Positions 35,659-44,132 of a stretch of DNA of 64,000 bases are shown here, one piece after another. The notes below the pieces were generated by a model, which saw only the letters and a program-made list of their open reading frames with translations, made no database searches and was not told where the DNA came from. The number at the start of each line of letters is the position of its first letter. Positions within the stretch are counted from its first letter, which is position 1. The position numbers and the translations under genes were made by a program. The stretch lies in NCBI GenBank assembly GCA_035760965.1, contig DASTRY010000079.1:42366-106365 (forward strand). The letters run 5' to 3'. The DNA is from JADGHX01 sp035760965 (GTDB lineage: Bacteria; Pseudomonadota; Gammaproteobacteria; Steroidobacterales; Steroidobacteraceae).

Positions 35659-36074
35659 CTACGCGATCGTCCAGGAGTACAGCGTCTCGTCTTCGGGATA
35701 TCGGTGTTCGGCGCTGTGAATTACGCGCATGCGCGCATCGCGCGCGAGCTCTTGCAGGCAGAACAGGTACCGTACGTCGTGAATCCGGCGATGGCTGCTC
35801 GACCTTCGCGCCAGCGGTGATAAAGGTCGTGATACCAGATGTCGGTGACATCACCGTCGAACGCGTGGACGGTCTCGCCGCGTGCTATGGCCTCGCGGCC
35901 GAACGCACGCGCAGCGGCAAACCGATTGTCGATGAGCACCTTGTAGAGCGCGGGATGATCGAGAGCGGCGCTCGTGGCCGTCCTGCCAGACGCACGTGTC
36001 CAGCCAGCGCTCGCAAGAACCGATAATGATGTAGCGGCGACCGCGCTCTGCAGGACCGTACGTTGACTGACCAT
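35659..36074 (-). pseudogene. Frameshifted exported protein gene
   Basis: The frame from the ATG at 36074 (MVSQRTVLQSAVAATSLSV, a Tat-like leader with only one Arg) continues through HPALYKVLIDNRFAAARAFG and DIWYHDLYHRWREG to GFTTYGTCSACK, then reads a different sequence. Shifting one base at about 35770 (an extra C in ACCTG) gives a smooth end, FCLQELARDARMRVIHSAEH and LYSWTIA, stopping at 35659. The recovered tail reads like a genuine protein, so one base has been lost, either in the genome or by sequencing error. The family is unknown; it looks like small Tat-exported hypothetical proteins. Without the shift it would end at 35721. Confidence 0.7.
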
Positions 36075-36300
36075 GCCCCGCCTCTCGTTCTGCGCGGAGT
36101 CTTCGGGCTCCTCTCCGCGCCCGTCAAGCCTTGCGTGGCGTGAGACCAACGCATGGCACGCCGGCCGTGGGAACAAAAGCTGTGCGGGCAGGCTTTTATT
36201 CAGGGAGCGACACGATCAAATTTGGCGTGGCGGACGTGCCGCACGGTTATTCGCATCCAGTTCGCCTACGCTGATCAGGAAGGAGCACGGGCAACACGCA

Positions 36301-37359
36301 ATGCGGCAGCTGTTGACGACACGCTGGTGGGTTCCAGCGCTTTTGTGCGCGGCCGCTTACGCGGGTGCAGAAGAAGCGTCGCCGCCTTCGAGCCCACCAC
36401 CGGAGCCTCCGCCAGCGCCGCAATCGGAGCAGAACGCCGGACCGCAGCCGAATCACGACGCGTGGCTCGACCGCACGCAGCAGGGCGTCAAGGACATGGT
36501 CTCGAAGTCGGCCGAGCGTCTGGATCGCCTCTTCGGCCCCGAAGAGGATGAAGAGGCCTATGACGCCGTGACCGGCAGCATCGCGCCCGCGCTGCTGTGG
36601 GATGAGTTCGAGGGCTGGCAGCCGAAGCTGCGCTTTCACGTCGACGTGCCGCTACCGCAGCTCGATCATCGTTGGCACGCATTCATCGGACGCGTGAACC
36701 GCGACGAATACGTGTCCGAGCGCGACCCGCAGTCCGGCGCCTTCGAGCGCCAGTACGGACCGGAGAGCGATGAGCAGACTCTCGCCGGCATCACGTTTCA
36801 CACTCCCGAGAAACAGGGCAGCCACTTCGACGCGGGCGCGGGCGTGCGCCTGCGCTTTCCGCTCGACCCGTATCTGAAGGGCAGCTTCGTCTACGAGCTC
36901 GGCAAATCCGAGACGGGGCTCATGAGCCTGCGACAGACGGTGTTCTGGCAGAACAGCGAGCGACTCGGGTTCACCACGCGCGCGGACCTCGAGAAATATT
37001 TCGACGAGAAGTGGCTCGTGCGCTGGACGACGTCGGCGACGATCTCGCAGAACTCCGAGGGCGTGTTCGGATATTCGGCCGTGCGCGCGCTGCGCGGCCT
37101 GCCGCACCGGCGGGCGGTTGCGGTCGAAGTCGGTTTCGACGGCGCGACGGACCAGGAAGTCCCGCTGCACGAGTACGGCATCAAGGCCGCGTATCGCCAG
37201 AGTGTCATCCGGGACTGGCTCATCCTCGAGGTGCGCTCGAGCTTCACGTATCCCAAGGATTTTCGCTGGCAGTCGCGCAAACCGAGCTGGGGCGTGGGAC
37301 TCGGGTTCGAGATGTTCTTCGGGACCGATGAGTTTCTCGCCCGCCCCGTGACGTTCTGA
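36301..37359 (+). CDS. Hypothetical outer-membrane beta-barrel-like protein
   Basis: The 352-residue protein has a signal peptide ending near YAGAEE, then a Pro/Ser/Glu-rich stretch (SPPSSPPPEPPPAPQSEQ) and a helical segment (WLDRTQQGVKDMVSKSAERLD). The remaining 240 residues alternate aromatic and polar positions (KLRFHVDVPLPQLDHRWHAF, GAGVRLRFPLDPYLKGSFVY) and end in Phe (ARPVTF), as barrel proteins do. No family is certain. The ATG at 36301 is the only start close to the signal sequence; the ribosome site is weak. It stands alone between the frameshifted gene and the OmpA-type gene. Confidence 0.7.
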   Translation: MRQLLTTRWWVPALLCAAAYAGAEEASPPSSPPPEPPPAPQSEQNAGPQPNHDAWLDRTQQGVKDMVSKSAERLDRLFGPEEDEEAYDAVTGSIAPALLWDEFEGWQPKLRFHVDVPLPQLDHRWHAFIGRVNRDEYVSERDPQSGAFERQYGPESDEQTLAGITFHTPEKQGSHFDAGAGVRLRFPLDPYLKGSFVYELGKSETGLMSLRQTVFWQNSERLGFTTRADLEKYFDEKWLVRWTTSATISQNSEGVFGYSAVRALRGLPHRRAVAVEVGFDGATDQEVPLHEYGIKAAYRQSVIRDWLILEVRSSFTYPKDFRWQSRKPSWGVGLGFEMFFGTDEFLARPVTF

Positions 37360-37554
37360 CGGGCCAGGGCGCGCGCGTGCGCCGCCCATGGCAGTTTCGC
37401 GGGGAAATGGCAATACGCGCAGACCGTCTCCCGGATGTCTTAAATCCGCGACAAATCAAGGGGTTCCGTTGACTTCGATGGCGTGAATCGCGTCACTTCA
37501 CGGCGCCGGGCGCTCGCGTAGCGTGCGCGTCCTGTTGCGTGGAGGTTGGACCCT

Positions 37555-38250
37555 ATGACTCATCTGGAAACGCTGCGCCGGAGCCCGCTCGTGCGCGGTC
37601 TGATCGTCGCGGCGATCGCGGGCATCCTGTCGGGCTGCATGACGACGAACGCCTACACAGGCGAGAAACAGGTCAGCAAGACGACCAAGGGCGCCGGCAT
37701 CGGCGCGCTTGCGGGCGCCGCAGTGGGTGCGCTCACGGGCGATAACTCGAAGGAGCGGCGCAAGCGCGCGCTGATCGGCGCGGGCGTCGGTGCGCTCGCC
37801 GGCGGGGCCGTCGGCAACTACATGGATCGCCAGGAAGCCAAGCTGCGTGAGCAGCTCCGCGGCACCGGCGTATCGGTCACGCGCCAGGGCGACGACATCG
37901 TGCTGAACATGCCCGGCAACATCACGTTCGCCACGGGCAGCGCGGATCTCAACTCGAGCTTCTTCGGCGTGCTCGACTCGGTCGCGCTCGTCCTGAAGGA
38001 ATACGACAAGACGATCATCGACGTGGCCGGCCACACGGACAGCGTCGGCTCGGATCAGACGAACCAGGCGCTCTCCGAGCGCCGCGCCAATACCGTGGGC
38101 CAGTACCTGCAAAGCAAGGGCATCCAGCAGAATCGCATCGCGACGATCGGCTACGGCAAGGCTCGCCCGATCGCCTCGAACGACACGCCCGATGGACGCC
38201 AGCAGAATCGCCGCGTGGAGCTGACGCTCACTCCGCTCACGAGCAGCTGA
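37555..38250 (+). CDS. OmpA-family peptidoglycan-binding lipoprotein
   Basis: The 231-residue protein has a lipobox (GILSGC, Cys near 25). A Gly-zipper segment follows (GAGIGALAGAAVGALTGDN, ALIGAGVGALAGGAVGNYMD), as in YiaD/Rickettsia 17-kDa-like proteins. The C-terminal OmpA domain (about 115-228) holds NITFATGSADLN, VAGHTDSVGSDQTNQALSER and the peptidoglycan-contacting Asp and Arg in the TDSVG/NRRVEL region. It should anchor in the outer membrane and grip peptidoglycan. GGAGG lies 9 bases upstream of the ATG at 37555, and a strong terminator follows. Confidence 0.92.
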   Translation: MTHLETLRRSPLVRGLIVAAIAGILSGCMTTNAYTGEKQVSKTTKGAGIGALAGAAVGALTGDNSKERRKRALIGAGVGALAGGAVGNYMDRQEAKLREQLRGTGVSVTRQGDDIVLNMPGNITFATGSADLNSSFFGVLDSVALVLKEYDKTIIDVAGHTDSVGSDQTNQALSERRANTVGQYLQSKGIQQNRIATIGYGKARPIASNDTPDGRQQNRRVELTLTPLTSS

Positions 38251-38325
38251 TCTGACTGTGCGATTCGCGTGACAGCGAATCGCAGCGCGACCGGCAAAGC
38301 GCACCGCGCTTTGCGTCCGCTCCCA

Positions 38326-38375
38326 CCGCCGCCGTAGCATGCACGCCCCCGTGCGTGCACACGGCGGCGGTTTTT
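38326..38375 (+). terminator. Rho-independent terminator after the OmpA-family gene
   Basis: A perfect 10-pair stem (CCGCCGCCGT with ACGGCGGCGG) is capped by a further nearly complete inner stem (GCATGCACG with CGTGCGTGC) and followed by TTTTT. Two extra perfect hairpins (GCGATTCGC/GCGAATCGC at 38260-38283 and AAAGCGC/GCGCTTT near 38296-38312) lie just before it, giving three stem-loops in a row. Confidence 0.8.
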
Positions 38376-38396
38376 CATTTCACAGGAGCGAACGCG

Positions 38397-38711
38397 ATGA
38401 TCACGGTGAACGTTCTCTATCCCAACCAAGATGGCGCGAAGTTCGACATGAGCTACTACCTCGGCACGCACATCCCGATGGTGAAGCGCCTGCTGGGCGG
38501 CGCCCTGAAGGGCTGCATCGTCGAGCAGGGTGTCGGCGGCGGCGCGCCGGGCAGCAAGGCGGAATTCTCGACGCTGTGCCATCTGCGCTTCGATTCCGTC
38601 GAGGCGTTCCAGCAGGCATTCGGGCCGCATGCCGCGCAGATTCAGAACGACATCGCCAATTACACGAACGTGCAGCCGATCATCCAGCTGAGCGACATCA
38701 AGGTGAGCTGA
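38397..38711 (+). CDS. EthD family protein
   Basis: The 104-residue protein shows the ferredoxin-like dimeric alpha/beta-barrel layout of EthD: ITVNVLYPNQDGAKFDMSYY, LGTHIPMVKRLL and FSTLCHLRFDSVEAFQQAF. EthD was first seen as an accessory to ethyl tert-butyl ether oxidation by a P450, and most members have no known activity. An AGGAGCG ribosome site precedes the ATG. It is convergent with an SDR gene and not linked to the P450 at 3 kb. Confidence 0.85.
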   Translation: MITVNVLYPNQDGAKFDMSYYLGTHIPMVKRLLGGALKGCIVEQGVGGGAPGSKAEFSTLCHLRFDSVEAFQQAFGPHAAQIQNDIANYTNVQPIIQLSDIKVS

Positions 38712-38755
38712 CGGGCACGGGGCGATCGCCGGCGCGCCCATCGCGCCGGATCGCG

Positions 38756-39658
38756 CTACTTGCGGCGTGCTTCGATCGCCTGCCGCTCGCGAACGAAGCG
38801 CGCCATCGCCGCCTGCCGTTTGCTCACGCCTGCGGGATCGGAATCGGGCGGCGGAAAGCACGCGAGAATCTCCTCGTAGTGATCCACCAGGCGCTGGCGC
38901 ATCTCCGGATAGGGGATGACGTAGAGCTGATTGCGCGCCATCGCGGCGAGCGTGTGCTCCGCGAGCTCGACCGGGTCCATGCCGCAGGCGTAGATGTTCC
39001 GAAACGCGGCCAACACGTCCGCATCGAAGTGATAGCCGCTGTTGCGCAGATGCGCGGGCCGCGTGAAGACCGACTCCGCGATGTTCGTGTTGACGTTGCC
39101 CGGGCAGAGCACGGAGACACCGATGTCGTAGCGATCGAGGGACTGGCGCAACGCCTGCGAGAGGCCGACCACCGCGAACTTCGACGCGCTGTAGATGCCG
39201 GCGGGTCCGCTCGCGATCAGTCCCGACATCGACCCGCAATTGACGATGTAGCCGCCTTCGCCGTGGGCGATCATCCGCGGCACGAAGGTGCGGATGCCGT
39301 TCACCACGCCGCCGAAATTCACGCCCATCATCCAGTCGTAGTCCTCGTACGTGGATTCTTCGAGCGGCCCGAACATCGACACGCCGGCGGTGTTGAACAG
39401 GAGCTGCACGGGGCCGACGGTGCGTTCCACTTCCTGTGCCGTGCGCTCGTAGGCGGCGCGATCGGTCACGTCGAGCAGCACGCCGTGCGCGGGCGTACCG
39501 CTTTCCTTGAAGTACGCGAGCGCGGCGTCGAGGTGATCGTCGCGGATGTCGGCGAGCACGACTTTCGCGCCCGCGCGAGCCAGCACTTTCGCCTGCCCGA
39601 GGCCGACGCCGCTGCCGCCGCCCGTGATGAACGCCACTTTGCCTGCAAAATCCCGCAT
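38756..39658 (-). CDS. Short-chain dehydrogenase/reductase
   Basis: The 300-residue SDR has the nucleotide-binding TGGGSGVG (residues 12-19), an NTAGVS motif, Ser in NCGSMSGL and the catalytic YSASK. These reduce or oxidise carbonyl/alcohol pairs with NAD(P)H. The C-terminal 60 residues are longer than in the 250-residue classical SDR and include YVIPYPEMRQRLVDHYEEIL. The start at MRDFAG is supported by a GGGAG ribosome site; the longer frame upstream is in a Gly/Arg-rich stretch. Substrate unknown. Confidence 0.9.
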   Translation of the reverse strand: MRDFAGKVAFITGGGSGVGLGQAKVLARAGAKVVLADIRDDHLDAALAYFKESGTPAHGVLLDVTDRAAYERTAQEVERTVGPVQLLFNTAGVSMFGPLEESTYEDYDWMMGVNFGGVVNGIRTFVPRMIAHGEGGYIVNCGSMSGLIASGPAGIYSASKFAVVGLSQALRQSLDRYDIGVSVLCPGNVNTNIAESVFTRPAHLRNSGYHFDADVLAAFRNIYACGMDPVELAEHTLAAMARNQLYVIPYPEMRQRLVDHYEEILACFPPPDSDPAGVSKRQAAMARFVRERQAIEARRK

Positions 39659-39871
39659 CACACGTCTCCCGGCGCCACGCGCGGCTCGCTCATGCATTCG
39701 TCAGAGTGACGGACGATTATCGGCCGCAGTGTGTCTTGCCAATGATCTCCGGGTGCAGCGCCCGCGTCGTGGCCGCAAGGGCGCATGGCTCGCGGCGCGA
39801 GCGAACGATATGCTGCCGCGCGCATCCACGGGACGGTCCAAGTTTTCACGTCGGGTATTTGCGAGGGACTC

Positions 39872-40918
39872 ATGATTTTCGCGAGAGCTTTCAGGAAATT
39901 TTCCCGGGCCGCGCTGCTCTGCGGCGTGCTGGCGCTGCCGCTCGCCGCGCACGCCGGGCGCGCCTACGTTTCGAACGAGGACGAGCACACCGTTACCGTA
40001 ATCGATACAGACAAGAACGCGGTGGTGCAGACGATCCAGATCGGCAAGCGGCCGCGCGGCATCGAGGTGAGCCGTGACGGCACGCGCTTGTACGTCGCGG
40101 TGAGCGGGCTGCCGAAGTGTCCGCCCACGGTGCCCGACGAGGAGTGCGAGAAGCTCGAGCGCGATCTCAAAGCCGACGGCATCGCCGCGGTGGATACGCG
40201 GACGCTGCAGGTCGAGAAGGTCTATCAGGCCGGCTCCGATCCGGAGCAGTTCGACATCAGCCCGGACGGGCGGCTCATCGTCGCGAACGAGGACACGGCG
40301 AGCGCGACGGTGCTCGATCTGAAATCCGGCAAGATCGTGAAGCGCGTACCGGTCGGCAAGGAGCCCGAGGGCGTGCGCGTCGCGCCGGGCGGCAAGTACG
40401 TGCTGGTGACGAACGAGTCCGACAACTCGATCTCGATCCTCGACGCGCAGACGTTCGCGCTGGTGAAGAACGTCACCGTCGGCAAGCGGCCGCGCGACAT
40501 CGCCTTCATGCCCGACGGCAAGACGGCGTACGTCTCGGGCGAGTTCGACAGCTCCGTCTATCGCATTCACGTTCCCGAGGGAGCGCCGGTCGAGAAGGTG
40601 ATCCAGCTCGACAAAGATCAGCGGCCGATGTCGGTGCGGCTCGATGCGAAGCGCAAGCGCCTGTACGTGAGCACGGGCCGCGGCGGCAACGTCGCCGTGC
40701 TGGATATCTCCGCGGCTGAACCGAAGTTGGTACAGCTGGTGCCGGTGGGCGCGCGCCCGTGGGGCATGGCGCTGTCACCCGACGGCTCGCGCCTCTACAC
40801 GGCGAACGGGCCCTCGAACGACGTGAGCGTCGTCGACACGGCGACGCTGAAAGTGATCGCGAAGATTCCCGTCGGCAAGTCGCCCTGGGGCGTGGCGGTC
40901 GGGCCCACGCCGAAGTAG
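39872..40918 (+). CDS. PQQ-dependent-catabolism-associated beta-propeller protein
   Basis: The 348-residue exported protein (signal peptide ending ALPLAAHA) is a YVTN-type seven-bladed propeller with repeats like GRAYVSNEDEHTVTVIDTD, GKRPRGIEVSRDGTRLYVA and YTANGPSNDVSVVDTATL. A disulfide-prone insert lies near 79-91 (KCPPTVPDEECEK). This propeller type is repeatedly encoded near PQQ alcohol dehydrogenases, and a XoxF gene lies 700 bases on, so it probably helps that system. Its exact task is not known. The ATG at 39872 has GAGGGA just upstream and is followed directly by the signal peptide. Confidence 0.87.
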   Translation: MIFARAFRKFSRAALLCGVLALPLAAHAGRAYVSNEDEHTVTVIDTDKNAVVQTIQIGKRPRGIEVSRDGTRLYVAVSGLPKCPPTVPDEECEKLERDLKADGIAAVDTRTLQVEKVYQAGSDPEQFDISPDGRLIVANEDTASATVLDLKSGKIVKRVPVGKEPEGVRVAPGGKYVLVTNESDNSISILDAQTFALVKNVTVGKRPRDIAFMPDGKTAYVSGEFDSSVYRIHVPEGAPVEKVIQLDKDQRPMSVRLDAKRKRLYVSTGRGGNVAVLDISAAEPKLVQLVPVGARPWGMALSPDGSRLYTANGPSNDVSVVDTATLKVIAKIPVGKSPWGVAVGPTPK

Positions 40919-40949
40919 CGGCGCGCTCGCGCGCCGCGCAGCGCCGGCG

Positions 40950-41351
40950 CTATTTCTGCCGCAGCTGCGGAGTCGGCACGTTGCACGCCTTGAAGGCATC
41001 GCTCTCGATCGACCTGAAGAGCTTGGCCTTCTTCTTGGCGTCTTCCGGGTCGCGGAAGATGCCGCCGCCTTCGCCCGGTAGCGTCGCGTACTTCGCGAAG
41101 GTGGACGCCTCGACGAAATCGTCGTAGGACAACTTGTTCGCGATCCAATCGATGGCGCAGGCGCACTGGTACATCGTGTTTTGCTGGGTGCCCGCGCGGT
41201 TCATGCACTCCTGCACGTACTCGATGCGCGCGACGGTCGGATAGTTGTACGCAGGTGGATCGGCGTAGGCGGCCGTCGCCGCCGCGAGACCCAAGATCGC
41301 TGCTCCAAATGCGTTACACACTGTGTCATTTCTGGCGCTAAAACCTGCCAT
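40950..41351 (-). CDS. Secreted cysteine-containing protein of the XoxF locus
   Basis: The 133-residue protein has a signal peptide (AAILGLAAATAAYA) and a mature part with four cysteines (QECMNRAG, YQCACAIDWI, FKACNVP), compatible with two disulfides. No characterised family is recognised by eye. It lies between the propeller gene (convergent) and xoxF (divergent, 257 bases), so it probably belongs to the quinoprotein system, perhaps as a periplasmic accessory. It could be a small helical binding protein. Confidence 0.72.
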   Translation of the reverse strand: MAGFSARNDTVCNAFGAAILGLAAATAAYADPPAYNYPTVARIEYVQECMNRAGTQQNTMYQCACAIDWIANKLSYDDFVEASTFAKYATLPGEGGGIFRDPEDAKKKAKLFRSIESDAFKACNVPTPQLRQK

Positions 41352-41608
41352 ATCACGCGCTCGCTTTCATTCGAATCTCAAATTTGCCACGCATCGTACG
41401 CTTGCCGTTTGTGCACCTCCAAGTTGTGTTGCGTGCCTAGTACTGCGGGTGTACACATACCGCCGTTTTCGATCTTTGATTAGCGCACGACACGTGGAAT
41501 CGTGTTTCGCGCGGCAGAGGGGGTTCTCGCTTCTGACTACTCGTCTTCTGTAGAAGAGCAGGGAGGCGGTCGCGTATTTCCAGCAGAAACACAAGGCCCG
41601 GAGGAGAT

Positions 41609-43444
41609 ATGAAATACGAGCATCGAAAATGTTTGGTCAGCGTCGCGGCGCTGGCAGCAACGGTGATGTCGGTCACCGCCGTTGCTGATCCAGACCTCGA
41701 GCAGAAGATGAGTGATTCGTCCAACTGGGCGGCACAGGCGGGTGACTACGCCAACCACCGTTGGAGCGATCTGAATCAGATCAACGCAAGCAACGTCGGA
41801 AAGCTTCAGGTGGCGTGGACGCTTTCCACCGGTGTCTTGCGCGGTCACGAAGGCTCGCCCCTCGTCATCGGCGACACCATGTACATCCATACGCCGTTCC
41901 CGAACAACGTGTATGCGGTGAACTTGAAGGATCAAACGTACAAGTGGAAGTACGAGCCGAAGCAGGACGTGAACGTCGTACCCGTGATGTGCTGCGATAC
42001 CGTGAACCGCGGTCTCGCGTACGGTGACGGCAAGATCTTCCTGCAGCAGGCGGACACGACACTGGTCGCGCTCGATGCGAAGACCGGCAAGGTCGTGTGG
42101 ACCGCGAAGAACGGCGATCCGAAGATCGGCGAGACGAACACCAACGCCCCGCACGTGTTCAAGGACAAGGTGCTCACCGGTATTTCCGGCGGTGAGTTCG
42201 GCGTCCGCGGCCGTGTGATCGCGTACAACATCAAGGACGGCAAGAAGGCGTGGACGGCGTGGAGCGTCGGTCCCGACAGCGACCTGCTGTTCGACCCGCA
42301 GAAGACGATGACCTGGACGAACGGCAAGATGGCGCCGGTCGGCAAGGACTCGTCGCTCAAGACGTGGCAAGGCGAGCAGTGGAAGCTCGGCGGCGGCACG
42401 ACCTGGGGCTGGTACTCCTACGATCCGAAGCTGAACCTCGTCTACTACGGCAGCGGCAACCCCGGAACGTGGAATCCCTCGCAGCGCAAGGGTGACAACA
42501 AGTGGTCGATGACCATCTTCGCGCGCGACCTCGATACCGGCGTCGCGAAGTGGGTCTACCAGATGACCCCGCACGACGAGTGGGACTTCGACGGCGTGAA
42601 CGAAGTGCCGCTGGTCGACCTGACGATCAAGGGCAAGAAAGTGCCCGCGCTCGTGCACTTCGACCGCAACGGCATCGGCTACACCTTGAACCGCGAGACC
42701 GGTGAGCTGCTCGTCGCCCAGAAGTACGACCCGGTGGTGAACTGGACGTCGGGCGTCGACATGAAGACGGGTCGTCCGACGGTCGTGCGGCAGTACTCGA
42801 CGGATGCAGCCGGTCCGGACGTCAACGTGAAGGACATCTGCCCGGCGGCGCTCGGCTCGAAGGACCAGCAGCCCTCGAGCTACGACCGCAAGTCCGGCTA
42901 CTTCATGGTGCCGACGAACCACGTGTGCATGACGTACGAGCCGTTCCAGGTGGAGTACACCGCGGGCCAGCCGTATGTCGGCGCGACACTCACGATGTTC
43001 CCGGCGCCGAATAGCCACGGCGGTATGGGCAACTTCATCGCGTGGGATCCGGTGGCGGGCAAGATCGTATGGTCGAAGCCGGAGCGCTTCTCCGTATGGT
43101 CCGGCGCGCTGACGACCGCGGGCGACGTGGTGTTCTACGGTACGCTCGAAGGCTACATCAAGGCGGTGAGCCCGAAGGACGGCAAGGAGCTCTGGAAGTT
43201 CAAGACGCCCTCGGGAATCATCGGCAACGTGTTCACCTATGAGTACGGTGGCAAGCAGTACGTCGGCGTGTACTCGGGTATCGGCGGTTGGGCCGGCATC
43301 GGCATGGCCGCGGGCCTGACGGAAGCCACGGCCGGTCTCGGCGCCGTCGGCGGCTACAAGGATCTCGCCAAGTACACGACCCTGGGTGGATCGCTGTTCG
43401 TCTTCTCGCTCCCCGACAGCGGAGCGGCGACGGCAATGCGCTGA
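41609..43444 (+). CDS. xoxF: XoxF-type lanthanide PQQ alcohol dehydrogenase
   Basis: The 611-residue periplasmic quinoprotein has a signal peptide ending MSVTAVA. Diagnostic residues: the Cys128-Cys129 disulfide pair (VMCCDTVNRG) that stacks on PQQ; catalytic Asp326; and Asp328 in DEWDFDGVNE, the extra acid that marks lanthanide enzymes, since calcium-type MxaF has Ala there. The MxaF-like propeller repeats and the C-terminal GIGGWAGIG are normal. It should oxidise methanol or other primary alcohols, passing electrons to a c-type cytochrome, here encoded downstream. AGGAGGAG precedes the ATG. No small subunit is encoded. Confidence 0.94.
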   Translation: MKYEHRKCLVSVAALAATVMSVTAVADPDLEQKMSDSSNWAAQAGDYANHRWSDLNQINASNVGKLQVAWTLSTGVLRGHEGSPLVIGDTMYIHTPFPNNVYAVNLKDQTYKWKYEPKQDVNVVPVMCCDTVNRGLAYGDGKIFLQQADTTLVALDAKTGKVVWTAKNGDPKIGETNTNAPHVFKDKVLTGISGGEFGVRGRVIAYNIKDGKKAWTAWSVGPDSDLLFDPQKTMTWTNGKMAPVGKDSSLKTWQGEQWKLGGGTTWGWYSYDPKLNLVYYGSGNPGTWNPSQRKGDNKWSMTIFARDLDTGVAKWVYQMTPHDEWDFDGVNEVPLVDLTIKGKKVPALVHFDRNGIGYTLNRETGELLVAQKYDPVVNWTSGVDMKTGRPTVVRQYSTDAAGPDVNVKDICPAALGSKDQQPSSYDRKSGYFMVPTNHVCMTYEPFQVEYTAGQPYVGATLTMFPAPNSHGGMGNFIAWDPVAGKIVWSKPERFSVWSGALTTAGDVVFYGTLEGYIKAVSPKDGKELWKFKTPSGIIGNVFTYEYGGKQYVGVYSGIGGWAGIGMAAGLTEATAGLGAVGGYKDLAKYTTLGGSLFVFSLPDSGAATAMR

Positions 43445-43477
43445 ACGCGGGCACTACGCGACTGCCTACTACAGCGT

Positions 43478-43510
43478 GCGGAGCGCTACCTCGACGGGGT
43501 AGCGCTCCGC
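43478..43510. other. Perfect 13-pair hairpin after xoxF
   Basis: Arms 43478-43490 and 43498-43510 are exactly complementary around a 7-base loop. No T run follows on the plus strand, so it more likely stabilises or processes the xoxF mRNA end than ends transcription. It lies about 30 bases past the xoxF stop and precedes a second hairpin with a T run. Confidence 0.6.
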
Positions 43511-43539
43511 CCTCGGCAAAAAAGTCGGAACCATCACCT

Positions 43540-43572
43540 GAGCCACCCGTCCATTCAGGACGGCTCTTTTTT
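43540..43572 (+). terminator. Terminator/attenuator between xoxF and cytochrome c
   Basis: A stem of GAGC plus CGTCC pairs with GGACG plus GCTC, with a small bulge (CACC), and runs into six T. It may end most xoxF transcripts and let a fraction read into the cytochrome gene 18 bases later, which fits the higher demand for the dehydrogenase. Confidence 0.6.
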
Positions 43573-43589
43573 GAGAGAACCCCCGGACG

Positions 43590-44132
43590 ATGAAATACCG
43601 CAATACTCTCGCTCTAGTTACGTCTGCGATTCTCGCGAGCGCCGCTTACGCGGCCGCCGTGGACCAGACCACGAAGCCGTCGCAGACCGCGGCGGCCTCG
43701 GCGCAGCCGGCGGCACCATCGCCCGCAGGCGCGGCGACTCCTTCCTCGGCCAGCGACGCACAGATCGCCGCGCTGTCGAAGCCTTCGGGCGGTCCCAACG
43801 GTGGGCTCTACACCGTGAAGGACGGCAACAAGGTCGATCCGAAGACGCTTGCGGGATGGAAGACCTGGCGCGCGCTAGCCTGCGAGCGCTGCCATGGCGC
43901 CGAGCAGGAAGGGCTCGTGGGCCCGCCGCTCGTCGTCTCGCTGCATCGGCTGACGAAGGAAGAATTCCACAAGACCATCACCGACGGGCGCCCCGAGAAG
44001 GGCATGCCTCCGTTCAGCGCAAGCAAGATGGTGATGGACAATTGGGAGGGCCTGTACGCTTACCTGAAAGGTCGCGCTGATGGTCAGATCAAGCCCGGAC
44101 ATCTCTATCCGATCGATAGTGGCAAGAAGTAG
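43590..44132 (+). CDS. Periplasmic c-type cytochrome (XoxG-like)
   Basis: The 180-residue exported protein has a signal peptide (NTLALVTSAILASAAYA) and an Ala/Pro/Ser-rich linker to about residue 65. A single heme-binding CxxCH follows at 98-102 (CERCH), with Met139 in EKGMPPF as the likely sixth ligand. Its place after xoxF indicates it is the electron acceptor of the dehydrogenase, like XoxG. A hairpin with T run precedes it by 18 bases. Its end overlaps a possible start of the next gene. Confidence 0.88.
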   Translation: MKYRNTLALVTSAILASAAYAAAVDQTTKPSQTAAASAQPAAPSPAGAATPSSASDAQIAALSKPSGGPNGGLYTVKDGNKVDPKTLAGWKTWRALACERCHGAEQEGLVGPPLVVSLHRLTKEEFHKTITDGRPEKGMPPFSASKMVMDNWEGLYAYLKGRADGQIKPGHLYPIDSGKK

